Source: Luteimonas saliphila
GTDB taxonomy: Bacteria > Pseudomonadota > Gammaproteobacteria > Xanthomonadales > Xanthomonadaceae
Length of the DNA stretch: 43,526 nt
Reading direction: 5' to 3'
Assembly: GCF_016774335.1 (NCBI RefSeq)
Contig: NZ_JAETWA010000040.1
Coordinates: 1 to 43,526, forward strand
How positions within the stretch are numbered: position 1 is the first letter of the stretch; every line of letters begins with the position of its first letter. The position numbers and the translations under genes were made by a program. The notes below the pieces were generated by a model, which was given only the letters and a program-made list of their open reading frames with translations, was not told where the DNA came from and made no database searches. Shown here in pieces: positions 32,664-41,734 of this stretch.

Positions 32664-32779
32664 GGCTGCCCGTGCCCGCCTGCCACCCGGACAGGTGTAC
32701 CGCCGACCCCGATGCGGGAGGCGGTCCGGTCGCCCATTCCTTCCCAGGCGTACGCCCCGTGGCGTGCGCCCGCCATCCT

Positions 32780-32801
32780 GGCCCGCGTGAGAACGCGGGC
32801 C
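32780..32801 (+). terminator. GAGA-loop hairpin before the glutamate dehydrogenase gene
   Basis: GGCCCGCGT and ACGCGGGCC form a perfect 9-base stem closed by GAGA, a stable GNRA tetraloop. It lies 25 bases before the ATG at 32827. There is no T-run, so it could be a terminator for the upstream gene, a 5' mRNA stabiliser or part of a leader control. Confidence 0.4.
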
Positions 32802-32826
32802 TTACTCCATCCGGAGCCCGCTCCCC

Positions 32827-35800
32827 ATGACACCCGCGAAACCCAGCAAGGCCAAGGCAACCAAGGACCCCGTCGGTCAGCCCGTCGCGCGCAAGCGCAC
32901 CGCGTCCGATGCGGGCGCGGCCACCGGCGTGCTCGAGCCGATCTTTGCCGCGATCCGCAAGCGCAGCGGCAAGGCCGCGCAGGACGATGCCGGCGCCTTC
33001 GCCAGCGCGTTCTACCGGCGCATGACCGAGGACGAGCTGCCGATGCACGACGCCGAGGGCTGGGCGGCGCTGGCGACCGACCTGCTCGAGTTCATGCGCA
33101 GGCGCAAGCCCGGTACCGCGCTGGTGCGCCTGTTCAATCCGAACCGCAAGTCCCACGGCTGGGAATCGCCGCACACCGTGCTGCAGATCGTCAACGACGA
33201 CATGCCCTTCCTCGTGGACTCGGTGACGATGGCCCTGGCCGAGCGCGGCATCGGCCTGCACGTGCTCGGCCATCCCGTCATCCAGGTTGCGCGCGACCGC
33301 GCCGGCCGGCTGGTGGCGGTGGGCGAGGGCGAGACCGAATCGGTGATGCACCTGGAGATCGACCGCCAGACCGCCGAGGGCATGGCCGCGATCGAGTCCG
33401 CGATCGGCCGGGTGCTGGCGGACGTGCGCGCGATCGTGGCCGACTGGAGCGCGATGCGCGAGAAGATGCAGCAGGTCGCCGCCGACCTCGCGAGCCGTCG
33501 CCTCCCGGTGACCGATGCCGAGCGTCGCGAGGCGCAGGAATTCCTGCGCTGGGCCGCGAACGACCATTTCACCTTCTTCGGCTACCGCGAATACCAGGTG
33601 CGCAGGCAGGGCGGCGAGGAACTGCTGGCACCGGTCGAGGGCAGCGGACTGGGATTGCTGCGCGGCAACGGCACGGGCAAGGGGCGGCCGCTGAAGTCGC
33701 TGGCCGCGCACCGGATGAGCCACGACGGGCTCGCCGAGTCGCTGGTGCTGACCAAGACAAATGCGCGCTCGACCGTGCATCGCCCCGGTTACATGGACTA
33801 CATCGGCGTGCTCGGTTTCGACGCCAAGGGACGGGCGGTGTCGGAACAGCGCTTCCTGGGCCTGTACACGTCGGGCGCCTACAAGCGCCGTCCGTGGGAC
33901 ATCCCGCTGGTGCGCGAGCGCTACGAACACGTGATGAGCGAATCCGGGCTCAAGCCCACAGGGCACAGCGGCAAGGCGCTCAAGCACATTCTCGAGACGC
34001 TGCCGCGCGACGAGCTGTTCCAGTCCAGCGCCGAGGAGCTCTACCGCCTCGGCACCGGCGTGCTCGGCCTGCAGGAGCGCGTGCGCAGCAGGCTGTTCCT
34101 GCGCCGCGACCGCTACGGCCGCTTCTATTCGGTGCTGGTCTACATCCCACGCGACCGCTTCAACACCGAGGTGCGCAGGCGGGTGGAGGCGATGCTGCGG
34201 CGGACGCTGCATGCCGACCACGTCGACGCCAGCGTGCTGATCGGCGAGTCGCCGCTGGCCCAGGTGCACCTGATCGTGCGCCCCCGCGGCGGCGAGCCGT
34301 TCGAGGTCGACCAGGCGCAGCTCGAGCGCGAACTGGCGGTCATCGTCCGCAACTGGCAGGACGACCTGCGCGACGAGCTGGTGGCGCGCCATGGCGAGGA
34401 ACAGGGTCTCGCGCTCGCCGGCCGCTACGGCCGCGCGCTGCCGGCTGGCTACATCGAGAACGCGACCCCGGCGATCGCGGCGACCGACGTCGAACGGCTG
34501 GCCGCGCTGCAGGGCTCGGACGACCTGCAGCTGAGCCTGCAGCAGTCGCCGCATGCGCTTCCGGGCGAAGGCGCGCTGCGCTTCAAGCTGTACCGCCAGC
34601 GCGGCGACATCCCGCTGTCGGATGCGCTGCCGATGATGGAGAACCTCGGCCTGCGGGTGATCACCGAGCATCCCTACCGGATCGAGGTCGACGGCGCACC
34701 GGTGTACATCCAGGACTTCGAGGTCGAGTCGGGCGTGGCCGGGCTCGACGTCGATCGCGCGGGCGCCGATTTCGGCGAGGCCTTCGAGCGCCTGTGGCGC
34801 GGCGACGCCGAGAACGACGGGCTCAACCGGCTGATCCTCGGCGCGTCGCTGCGCTGGCGCCAGGTCGCGTTGCTGCGCGGCTACGCGCGCTACCTGCAGC
34901 AGGTCGGCGTGCCGTTCTCGCAGAGTTACGTCGAGGAAACGTTCGCGCGCAACCCGCTGATCGCGCGCCTGCTGGTGGAACTTTTCGAGGCGCGCTTCGA
35001 CCCGGCCCATGGCCGCGGACCGGATGCCAGCCTGGAAGCCGACGCCTTCGCCGGCCAGTTGCAGGCCCTCGCCGCCGGCGACAAGCCCACGATGGCGCTG
35101 CTCGCCCCGGTGATCGAGGCCCGCCGCCAGGAACGCGAGGTCCGCTACGAGACCACGCGCGGGGCGCTCAAGGCGCTGCTCGACACCGTCTCGAGCCTCG
35201 ACGAGGACCGCATCCTGCGCAGCTTCATGGGCCTGGTCGACGCCACGCTTCGCACCAGCTACTACCAGCGCACCGCCGACGGCGGCTTCAAGGAGACGAT
35301 CGCGTTCAAGTTCGATTCTTCGCGGGTGCCGGAGCTGCCGAAGCCACGTCCGTACCGCGAGATCTTCGTCTACGGCCCGCGGGTCGAAGGCATCCACCTG
35401 CGCTTCGGCGCGGTCGCGCGAGGCGGCCTGCGCTGGTCCGACCGGCGCGAGGACTTCCGTACCGAGGTGCTGGGCCTGGTCAAGGCGCAGATGGTGAAGA
35501 ACACGGTGATCGTCCCGGTCGGCTCGAAGGGCGGCTTCATCGTCAAGCGTCCGCCCGCCGGCGGCGACCGCGACGCGCTGTTCGCCGAGGGCGTGGCCTG
35601 CTACCGGCTGTTCATCAGCGGCCTGCTGGACCTGACCGACAACATCGTCGACGGCCGCATCGTGCCGCCCGTGAACGTGGTGCGCCACGACCAGGACGAC
35701 CCGTACCTCGTGGTCGCGGCCGACAAGGGCACCGCCACGTTCTCCGACATCGCCAACGGCATCTCCGCCGATTACGGGTTCTGGCTGGCGGACGCGTTCG

Positions 35801-37815
35801 CCTCGGGCGGCTCGGTCGGCTACGACCACAAGGGCATGGGCATCACCGCGCGCGGCGCGTGGGAATCGGTCAAGCGCCACTTCCGCGCCCTGGGCCACGA
35901 TTCGCAGGCGCAGGACTTCACCTGCGTGGGCATCGGCGACATGTCCGGCGACGTGTTCGGCAACGGCATGCTGCTGTCCAGGCACATCCGCCTGGTGGCG
36001 GCGTTCGACCATCGCCACATCTTCATCGACCCGCAGCCCGACGCCGCGCGCTCGTTCGCCGAGCGCGAGCGGATGTTCGCGCTGCCGCGCTCTAGCTGGG
36101 CCGACTACGACACGGCCCTGATCTCGAAGGGCGGCGGCGTGTATTCGCGCACGCTGAAGTCGATTTCGCTGTCGCCAGAAGCCTGCGTCGCGCTCGGCCT
36201 GCCGGACGGAACCGGCGCGATGGCGCCCAACGACCTGCTGTCCGCGATCCTGCGCGCCCCGGTGGACCTGCTGTGGAACGGCGGTATCGGCACCTACGTC
36301 AAGTGCAGCCGCGAGCAGCACGCCGATGTCGGCGACCGCGCCAACAATGCCATCCGCGTCGACGGCCGCGACCTGCGCTGCCGGGTGGTGGGCGAGGGCG
36401 GCAACCTGGGGCTGACCCAGCTCGGCCGGATCGAGGCGGCGCAGCACGGCGTGCTGCTCAACACCGACTTCATCGACAACTCCGCCGGCGTCGACACCTC
36501 CGACCACGAGGTCAACATCAAGATCCTGCTCAACGCCCAGGTGCAGGACGGCAAGCTCAAGATGGAGGCGCGCAACAGGCTGCTCGCCTCGATGACGGAC
36601 GAGGTCGCGCAGCTGGTGCTGTGGGACAACTACCGCCAGAACCAGGCGATCAGCCTGATGGAGCGGATGAGCGTCTCGCGCCTGGGCTCCAAGCAGCACT
36701 TCATCCGCACGCTCGAGCAGCAGGGGCTGCTGGACCGGCAGATCGAATACCTGCCTTCGGACGCCGAGATCGCCGAGCGCAAGGCGCGCGGTCAAGGCCT
36801 GACCCGCCCCGAACTCGCCGTGCTGCTGTCGTACTCCAAGCTGGTCGCGTTCGACGAACTGCTGCGCTCGGACGTGCCCGAGGATCCGTACCTGTCCAAG
36901 GAACTGCAGCGCTACTTCCCGCAGCCGCTGCAGAAGAAGTACGCGCAGGCGATGGAGCAGCACCGGCTCAAGCGCGAGATCATCGCCACGGCGGTGACCA
37001 ACACCATGATCAACCGCATGGGCGCGACCTTCCTGCTGCGCATGCAGGAGGACAGCGGCCGCAGCATCGGCGACGTCGCCAAGGCCTTCACCATCACCCG
37101 CGAGACGCTGGAGGCGCGCGCGCTGTGGGTGGAGATCGACGCGCTCGACGGCAAGGTCCCCGAAGCGGTGCAGATCGACGCATTGCTGGTGATCTGGAAC
37201 CTGCAGCGCTCGTTCACCCGCTGGCTGCTGTCGCGGCCGGGCGCGATCCCGGACATCACCACCGCGGTCAATCGCTACCACGACGGCTTCCGCGACATCC
37301 GTGCCGGCGAGAACATCCTCCCCGACTCCCAGCGCCCCGCGTACGAGGCCAGCCTGGCCGAGTGGCTCGCCAACGGCGTGCCGGCGGACCTGGCCGGCCA
37401 GCTCGCCGCGCTGCCGTACCTGGAGCCCTGCGCCGACATCATCGAGCTGGCGACCGAGCGCAGGCGGCGCCCGGTGGACGTGGCCAGGCTGTACTTCCGC
37501 GTCGGCGAGGCGCTGCGCGTGCCGTGGCTGGCCGAGCAGATCGACGCCCTCCAGGTCGACGGCCGCTGGCACGCGGTGGCGCGCGGCGTGCTGCGCGAGG
37601 AACTCGCCGCGCAACAGCGGACCATCGTCGGCCAAGTGCTGGCGATGCCGGGCGACGGCGCGGAGGACATGGTGCGCCACTGGCTGGAGCGCGACGATCC
37701 CACGCTGCGCTTCACCTTGGCGATGCTGACCGAGCTAGCGGCGCAGAAGATCCTGGACTACCCGACCGTGTCGGTCGCGGTGCAGCGCCTGTCGCAACTG
37801 GCGCAACGCGGCTGA
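32827..37815 (+). CDS. NAD-specific glutamate dehydrogenase, large (about 180 kDa) type
   Basis: 1662 residues. It deaminates glutamate to 2-oxoglutarate, feeding the TCA cycle. The N-terminal 700 residues are the regulatory part of this class, with ACT-like segments (DMPFLVDSVTMALAERGIGL, GYMDYIGVLGFD). The catalytic core is near 820-1250: VEGIHLRFGAVARGGLRWSD, KAQMVKNTVIVPVGSKGGF with K886/K891/K901, and GDMSGDVFGNGML. The C-terminal 400 residues are helical. ATG 32827 with GGAG 12 bases upstream. This form is usual in Xanthomonas, Pseudomonas and relatives. It also carries the longest antisense open frame, which is a GC artefact. Confidence 0.96.
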   Translation: MTPAKPSKAKATKDPVGQPVARKRTASDAGAATGVLEPIFAAIRKRSGKAAQDDAGAFASAFYRRMTEDELPMHDAEGWAALATDLLEFMRRRKPGTALVRLFNPNRKSHGWESPHTVLQIVNDDMPFLVDSVTMALAERGIGLHVLGHPVIQVARDRAGRLVAVGEGETESVMHLEIDRQTAEGMAAIESAIGRVLADVRAIVADWSAMREKMQQVAADLASRRLPVTDAERREAQEFLRWAANDHFTFFGYREYQVRRQGGEELLAPVEGSGLGLLRGNGTGKGRPLKSLAAHRMSHDGLAESLVLTKTNARSTVHRPGYMDYIGVLGFDAKGRAVSEQRFLGLYTSGAYKRRPWDIPLVRERYEHVMSESGLKPTGHSGKALKHILETLPRDELFQSSAEELYRLGTGVLGLQERVRSRLFLRRDRYGRFYSVLVYIPRDRFNTEVRRRVEAMLRRTLHADHVDASVLIGESPLAQVHLIVRPRGGEPFEVDQAQLERELAVIVRNWQDDLRDELVARHGEEQGLALAGRYGRALPAGYIENATPAIAATDVERLAALQGSDDLQLSLQQSPHALPGEGALRFKLYRQRGDIPLSDALPMMENLGLRVITEHPYRIEVDGAPVYIQDFEVESGVAGLDVDRAGADFGEAFERLWRGDAENDGLNRLILGASLRWRQVALLRGYARYLQQVGVPFSQSYVEETFARNPLIARLLVELFEARFDPAHGRGPDASLEADAFAGQLQALAAGDKPTMALLAPVIEARRQEREVRYETTRGALKALLDTVSSLDEDRILRSFMGLVDATLRTSYYQRTADGGFKETIAFKFDSSRVPELPKPRPYREIFVYGPRVEGIHLRFGAVARGGLRWSDRREDFRTEVLGLVKAQMVKNTVIVPVGSKGGFIVKRPPAGGDRDALFAEGVACYRLFISGLLDLTDNIVDGRIVPPVNVVRHDQDDPYLVVAADKGTATFSDIANGISADYGFWLADAFASGGSVGYDHKGMGITARGAWESVKRHFRALGHDSQAQDFTCVGIGDMSGDVFGNGMLLSRHIRLVAAFDHRHIFIDPQPDAARSFAERERMFALPRSSWADYDTALISKGGGVYSRTLKSISLSPEACVALGLPDGTGAMAPNDLLSAILRAPVDLLWNGGIGTYVKCSREQHADVGDRANNAIRVDGRDLRCRVVGEGGNLGLTQLGRIEAAQHGVLLNTDFIDNSAGVDTSDHEVNIKILLNAQVQDGKLKMEARNRLLASMTDEVAQLVLWDNYRQNQAISLMERMSVSRLGSKQHFIRTLEQQGLLDRQIEYLPSDAEIAERKARGQGLTRPELAVLLSYSKLVAFDELLRSDVPEDPYLSKELQRYFPQPLQKKYAQAMEQHRLKREIIATAVTNTMINRMGATFLLRMQEDSGRSIGDVAKAFTITRETLEARALWVEIDALDGKVPEAVQIDALLVIWNLQRSFTRWLLSRPGAIPDITTAVNRYHDGFRDIRAGENILPDSQRPAYEASLAEWLANGVPADLAGQLAALPYLEPCADIIELATERRRRPVDVARLYFRVGEALRVPWLAEQIDALQVDGRWHAVARGVLREELAAQQRTIVGQVLAMPGDGAEDMVRHWLERDDPTLRFTLAMLTELAAQKILDYPTVSVAVQRLSQLAQRG

Positions 37816-37823
37816 TCCACGCG

Positions 37824-37850
37824 CCGGCCGCGGCCATGCCGCGGCCGGTT
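37824..37850 (+). terminator. perfect 11-base-pair hairpin after glutamate dehydrogenase
   Basis: CCGGCCGCGGC (37824-37834) and GCCGCGGCCGG (37838-37848) pair fully with a CAT loop, 8 bases after the stop codon, followed by TTCC. Likely an intrinsic terminator with a poor T-run, as common in high-GC genomes. Confidence 0.65.
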
Positions 37851-37868
37851 CCGCCCGTCGACGTTCGT

Positions 37869-37892
37869 GTAGGAGCGCCTTCAGGCGCGACC
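37869..37892. repeat. REP-like unit (GTAGGAGCGCCTTCAGGC)
   Basis: One 24-base unit with the inner palindrome GCGCCTTCAGGCGC. The same family is present in several copies at 43257-43526. Units of this type are abundant between genes in Xanthomonadaceae. Confidence 0.8.
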
Positions 37893-38145
37893 ACCTTTTC
37901 CGGCCAGCGCTGGAACGAGCGACACCGGGCCCCGCGCACGCGAGGACGTCAGTGTGCGCTGGCTCGGTGTGGCGGCTTCGTGGCGATCCCCGCCGTCCTC
38001 CCATGTACGGGACCGGGCGTCTTGCGTGAAATCCGCAACGAAGACCGTGGAGGCCCGGCCGTACGGCGGTTGAAAGGCGCTTCCACCTGCGCTGGGACGC
38101 CGGCGATCGGGTTATGCTCCATCGTCGACCGAGCAGGAGCCGCGG

Positions 38146-38916
38146 ATGAGCACGACGCCACGCATCGCCTTCCTCGCCAGCCAGATCGACGACGCCCAGG
38201 AGGCGCTCGCCGCGCTGACGACGCGCCACGGCCAGTGCCAGCCCGACGAGGCGGACGTGCTCTGCGCGCTGGGTGGCGACGGCTTCATGCTGCAGACCCT
38301 GCATCGCTACGGCAGCCTCGCCAGGCCGGTGTTCGGCATGAAGCTGGGGACCGTCGGCTTCCTCATGAACCAGTATCGGCAGGACGACCTGCTCGAGCGC
38401 ATCCGCGTGGCCGAGCCGGCGGTGCTGCATCCGCTGGAAATGATCGCGCAGACCGAATCCGGGGCCACCGTCGGTTCGCTGGCGTACAACGAAGTCTCGC
38501 TGCTGCGACAAACCCGCCAGGCCGCGCACCTGTCGATCGAACTCAACGGCAAGCAGCGGCTCGACGAACTGATCGCCGACGGCGTGATGGTGGCCACCGC
38601 CGCCGGCAGCACCGCCTACAACTACTCGGCGCACGGTCCGATCCTGCCGCTGGGCGCGAGCGTGATCGCGCTGACGCCGATCGCCGCCTTCCGCCCCAGG
38701 CGCTGGCGCGGCGCGATGCTCAAGGCCGATACCGAGGTGCGCTTCCGCGTGCTCGATCCGTTCAAGCGCCCGGTCAGCGCCACCGCCGACTCGCACGAGG
38801 TACGCGACGTGGTAGAGGTGATGATCCGCGAATCGCGCGAGCGTACCGTGACCATGCTGTTCGACCCCGAGCACAACCTCGAGGAACGCATCCTCAGCGA
38901 GCAGTTCGAGGCCTGA
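38146..38916 (+). CDS. nadK: NAD kinase
   Basis: 256 residues, the short bacterial form. It phosphorylates NAD+ to NADP+ with ATP. The GGDGFML motif (43-49) holds the catalytic Asp45. The conserved [11 protein letters not shown], the [18 protein letters not shown] loop and the C-terminal all-beta domain are visible. GGAG lies 8 bases before the ATG. It lacks the N-terminal extension of longer homologues, which is usual in Xanthomonas relatives. A hairpin follows its stop. Confidence 0.93.
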   Translation: MSTTPRIAFLASQIDDAQEALAALTTRHGQCQPDEADVLCALGGDGFMLQTLHRYGSLARPVFGMKLGTVGFLMNQYRQDDLLERIRVAEPAVLHPLEMIAQTESGATVGSLAYNEVSLLRQTRQAAHLSIELNGKQRLDELIADGVMVATAAGSTAYNYSAHGPILPLGASVIALTPIAAFRPRRWRGAMLKADTEVRFRVLDPFKRPVSATADSHEVRDVVEVMIRESRERTVTMLFDPEHNLEERILSEQFEA

Positions 38917-38923
38917 GCGCCCG

Positions 38924-38942
38924 GAGGGTGGACGCCGCCCTC
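38924..38942 (+). terminator. hairpin after nadK
   Basis: GAGGGTGG (38924-38931) and CCGCCCTC (38935-38942) pair, with one G-U, around an ACG loop; TT follows. It is 8 bases after the nadK stop. Confidence 0.5.
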
Positions 38943-39153
38943 TTGGTGCGGCTATCCGCGGGCGTCGACTCACCGACACTACGCACGAGTCCGGTGGGCG
39001 TGTACCCCGGCCGGATCGAATCTCTCCTGCCTGCCGCGTTGTCGTCCGCGGTCGGTCATCGTCCCGACCCGATCGCCAGCCCGATCCGCGATCCCGATCC
39101 GGCTCTCATCCCGATCCGTTTGTCATCCCATCGCGCAGTCATCCCGCCGCGCT

Positions 39154-39231
39154 GTCATCCCGAGCGAAGCGGGGGATCTCGCTCCCCGCGCGACGCAAGA
39201 CGAAGATCCCTCGCCTCGCTCGGGATGTCAT
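39154..39231. repeat. inverted REP-type pair (GTCATCCCGAGCGAAGCG)
   Basis: GTCATCCCGAGCGAAGCGGG at 39154 onward is matched in reverse by GAAGATCCCTCGCCTCGCTC and CGGGATGTCAT ending at 39231. Repeats beginning GTCATCCCGAGCGAAGC are widespread between bacterial genes. Further degenerate GTCATCCC copies lie just upstream (from about 39121). Confidence 0.75.
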
Positions 39232-39385
39232 CGGTGGCTCCGCCCGGAATGTCATGCGTCGCCATGCCCGGGATGGCATGCGGGCCACCGCTCCGCGGCT
39301 GCGGCACCAGCCCGCGCCACCGTTCGCCAGGCAGCCCGCACCCGCCTCGTCAGGGCCGCATCCCCACGCGGCACGGCACCCGCGC

Positions 39386-39391
39386 CATAAT
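39386..39391 (+). promoter_or_regulatory. -10 box placed for a leaderless nucleotidase mRNA
   Basis: CATAAT ends 6 bases (CCCCCC) before the ATG at 39398. Transcription would begin at or within a base or two of the A of the start codon. There is no Shine-Dalgarno. No convincing -35. Confidence 0.5.
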
Positions 39392-39397
39392 CCCCCC

Positions 39398-40312
39398 ATG
39401 TCCGGCAAAGAACCCGTCGCGGTCCTCACCATCGCCATCTCCTCGCGCGCGCTGTTCGACCTCGAGGACAGCCACGCCCTGTTCGAACGCGAGGGCATCG
39501 AGCCCTATTCGGAGTACCAGCGCACCCACGAGGACGACGTACTGGAACCCGGCATCGCCTTCTCCCTGGTCCGCAAGCTGCTGGCGCTCAACATCGCCGC
39601 GCCGCCCGAGGCGCCGCGGGTCGAGGTAATCCTGCTTTCGCGCAACTCCGCCGACACCGGCCTGCGCATCTTCAACTCGATCCAGCACCACAAGCTGCCG
39701 ATCTCGCGTGCCACCTTCACCTCGGGCGAGCCCACCTGGCCCTACATCCGCCCGTTCGGCGCGCAGCTGTTCCTGTCGGCGAACCCGGAGTCGGTGCGCC
39801 AGGCGCTGGCCAACGGCGTCGCCGCCGCCACCATCCTCCCGGACCGCGCCAAGCCCGGCACCATGGCCAGCGAGCAGATCCGCATCGCCTTCGACGGCGA
39901 CGCGGTGATCTTCGGCGACGAGGGCGAGCGCGTCTCGCGCGAAGGCGGCATCGACGCCTTCCACCGCCACGAGATCGAACGCGCCCGCGAGCCACTCTCC
40001 GGCGGCCCGTTCCGCGCCTTCCTTTCGGCCCTGCACGACCTGCAGGCCGCGTTTCCCGCGGGCGAGGCCGCCCCGATCCGCACCGCCCTGGTTACCGCCC
40101 GATCGGCGCCGGCGCACGAGCGCGTGATCCGCACCCTGCGCGAGTGGGGTGTGCGCCTGGACGAAGCACTGTTCCTCGGTGGCCGCGCCAAGGGGCCGTT
40201 CCTCGAAGCCTTCGGCGCCGACATCTTCTTCGACGATTCCGCGCACAATATCGACAGCGCCCGCCAGCACGTCCTCGCCGGCCACGTTCCGCACGGCATT
40301 TCGAACGCATAG
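39398..40312 (+). CDS. cytosolic 5'-nucleotidase (NT5C1-like)
   Basis: 304 residues. The family hydrolyses nucleoside 5'-monophosphates. The N-terminal VLTIAISSRALFDLEDSHAL replaces the usual HAD DxDxT with a conserved SSRALFDLE arrangement. RVEVILLSRNSADTGLRIFNS and the C-terminal ADIFFDDSAHNIDSA give the other HAD-like motifs. The whole protein matches the eukaryotic NT5C1 type found in many bacteria. The ATG at 39398 lies just after a CATAAT box, suggesting leaderless translation. It stands alone, convergent with the DUF2939 gene. Confidence 0.87.
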   Translation: MSGKEPVAVLTIAISSRALFDLEDSHALFEREGIEPYSEYQRTHEDDVLEPGIAFSLVRKLLALNIAAPPEAPRVEVILLSRNSADTGLRIFNSIQHHKLPISRATFTSGEPTWPYIRPFGAQLFLSANPESVRQALANGVAAATILPDRAKPGTMASEQIRIAFDGDAVIFGDEGERVSREGGIDAFHRHEIERAREPLSGGPFRAFLSALHDLQAAFPAGEAAPIRTALVTARSAPAHERVIRTLREWGVRLDEALFLGGRAKGPFLEAFGADIFFDDSAHNIDSARQHVLAGHVPHGISNA

Positions 40313-40411
40313 GGTGGGCCGGACTCGCCTTCGGAGATTCTGCGGCGGAAGACGATCCGGCAGCGCCTGCGGGTGCATCGCCAGAGCGGGGCGTGGGGCT
40401 CCCATGCCGGA

Positions 40412-40473
40412 AGGTAGGTGCCGGCTTGCCTGGGCAGGCAGAGCTTGCGAGGGCGGGCCAGGGCCGACCTACG
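40412..40473. terminator. inverted repeat between convergent genes
   Basis: GTAGGTGCCGGC (40414-40425) and GCCGACCTAC (40463-40472) are opposed and could form the stem of a long hairpin. The right arm overlaps the stop codon of the DUF2939 gene. It probably serves as a bidirectional terminator or is a REP remnant. Confidence 0.45.
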
Positions 40474-41002
40474 GCAACACGATGTCCGAGAGCTTCCAGC
40501 GCAGGCCGTCCCGGGTCAGGACGAACACGATCGGCGCGCCATCCTCGGTATGGACGGTGGCGGTGAAGCGCGATGTCGACTCGTAGCGGCGCTGGGCATC
40601 GCGCAGCGGATCGGGCCGGAGGGTTTCGCTCTCGCCCCTGCGCGGCGGCGGCGTGCCGCTGGCGCGGTTCCAGACCTTGCGGCCCTCCATCAGCGCACCC
40701 AGGCCGTAGGGCGTGACCATCAGCTCGACCGCGCCGCCGGCCAGCTCATTGGCCACGGTCATGCCGAGCGCGCCGAGCAGCCCCGATTGCGCGTCGATGC
40801 CCACGCCGCGCACCAGCCGGTCGCCGAGCTGCGCCTTGAGGCTGGCGCGCAGCGGCGGGAAATCGACGTGCTTCGCCAGCGCACGCGCATTCTCCTCGCG
40901 CACCGCCTTGCCGATCGCGTGGATCGTCAGGTACGGACCCGCCGCGGCATACGCCAGCACGGCGACAAGCATCAGGATGGCCAGGGCGATCCACTTGCGC
41001 AT
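40469..41002 (-). CDS. DUF2939 membrane-anchored protein
   Basis: 177 residues. One N-terminal membrane segment (ALAILMLVAVLAYAAAGPYL) is followed by AIGKAVREENARALAKHVDFPPLRASLKAQL, the conserved part of DUF2939. The body ends with FVLTRDGLRWKLSDIVLP. The protein should sit in the inner membrane with its body in the periplasm, or be exported. Function unknown. The ATG at 41002 is 3 bases after the upstream stop, so it is co-translated with the DUF2461 gene. Last in the sbcB operon. Confidence 0.85.
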   Translation of the reverse strand: MRKWIALAILMLVAVLAYAAAGPYLTIHAIGKAVREENARALAKHVDFPPLRASLKAQLGDRLVRGVGIDAQSGLLGALGMTVANELAGGAVELMVTPYGLGALMEGRKVWNRASGTPPPRRGESETLRPDPLRDAQRRYESTSRFTATVHTEDGAPIVFVLTRDGLRWKLSDIVLP

Positions 41003-41005
41003 GGG

Positions 41006-41692
41006 TCAGAACTCCAGGTCGAGCGCGGCGCAAAGATAGTCCATGAACGGGGCCAGCGCCTGCAGATCCTTCGCCAGGGTCGGTAGCAGACGCGGGCCGA
41101 GCATCGTGCCGTCGTCGATTCCGCGCCAGGCGACGAAGTTGCGATGCCGCAGGTCGTCGATGAAGACGAAATCCTCCGGAAAGCCGCGCGGAGCACGCAC
41201 CAGCATGTCCTCGTCGTCGAGGTCGAAGCGGCGGCGGAACCCGGGCCCGCGCGCCGCGGCCTCCCAGCCGCCGGGATTGTCGAAGATGAACTGGCGGATG
41301 CGGCGCTGTACCGGCAGTTCCGGGTGCCAGATGCCGCCGCCCATGAAGCAGTTGCCCGGCTGCAGGTGCAGGTAGAACGAGGGCGCGGGGACCTGCCGGC
41401 TGCGCTCGTGGAGCAGGCGCGCGCCCTGCCAGCCCTTGTAGGGCGTCTTGTCGTTGGCGAAACGGGTGTCGCGGTGGATGCGGAACAGCGAACCGCCGAC
41501 CTTCGCGGGATCGGCGCGGTAGTGCGCGCTCACTTTGGCCAGCGGCGCCTGCAGGTCGGCCAGCAGGCGCTGGAACGGCTCGCGCACGTGGGTTTCGTAG
41601 TCGTCGCGATGGTCCTGGAACCACGCGCGCTCGTTGTGGCGGGCGAGGGCGCGCAGGAACTTGAGGCTCTTGTCGGTGAAGTAGGTGGTCAT
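41006..41692 (-). CDS. DUF2461 (TIGR02453) family protein
   Basis: 228 residues, full length. It starts with FTDKSLKFLRALARHNERAW, the family N-terminus, and continues with the conserved RIHRDTRFANDKTPYKGWQG and YLHLQPGNCFMGGGIWHPE. No catalytic role is established for the family; the conserved Arg/Asp/Lys cluster suggests binding of an anion. Soluble, no signal peptide. It lies 42 bases after the exonuclease gene. Confidence 0.9.
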   Translation of the reverse strand: MTTYFTDKSLKFLRALARHNERAWFQDHRDDYETHVREPFQRLLADLQAPLAKVSAHYRADPAKVGGSLFRIHRDTRFANDKTPYKGWQGARLLHERSRQVPAPSFYLHLQPGNCFMGGGIWHPELPVQRRIRQFIFDNPGGWEAAARGPGFRRRFDLDDEDMLVRAPRGFPEDFVFIDDLRHRNFVAWRGIDDGTMLGPRLLPTLAKDLQALAPFMDYLCAALDLEF

Positions 41693-41734
41693 GCGTTGAT
41701 CGGGATGGTGGGGCGCAGTCGACGGCGTCGGCCG

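Larger units (their letters stand above)
37816..38145. other. intergenic region with terminator and a REP-like repeat
   Basis: 330 bases between the glutamate dehydrogenase and NAD kinase genes. It holds the hairpin at 37824-37850, a GTAGGAGCGCCTTCAGGC repeat at 37869-37892, and near the end a TTATGCT -10-like box (38111-38117) that probably starts NAD kinase transcription. No gene seen. Confidence 0.6.
38917..39397. other. intergenic region rich in repeats, no gene seen
   Basis: 481 bases between nadK and the nucleotidase. It begins with a hairpin (38924-38942). Around 39060-39170 there are runs of ATCCCGATCCG-like units. An inverted REP-type pair is at 39154-39231, then GGGATGGCATGCGGG-like imperfect copies to about 39290. 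The last bases hold the nucleotidase promoter. Confidence 0.6.
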
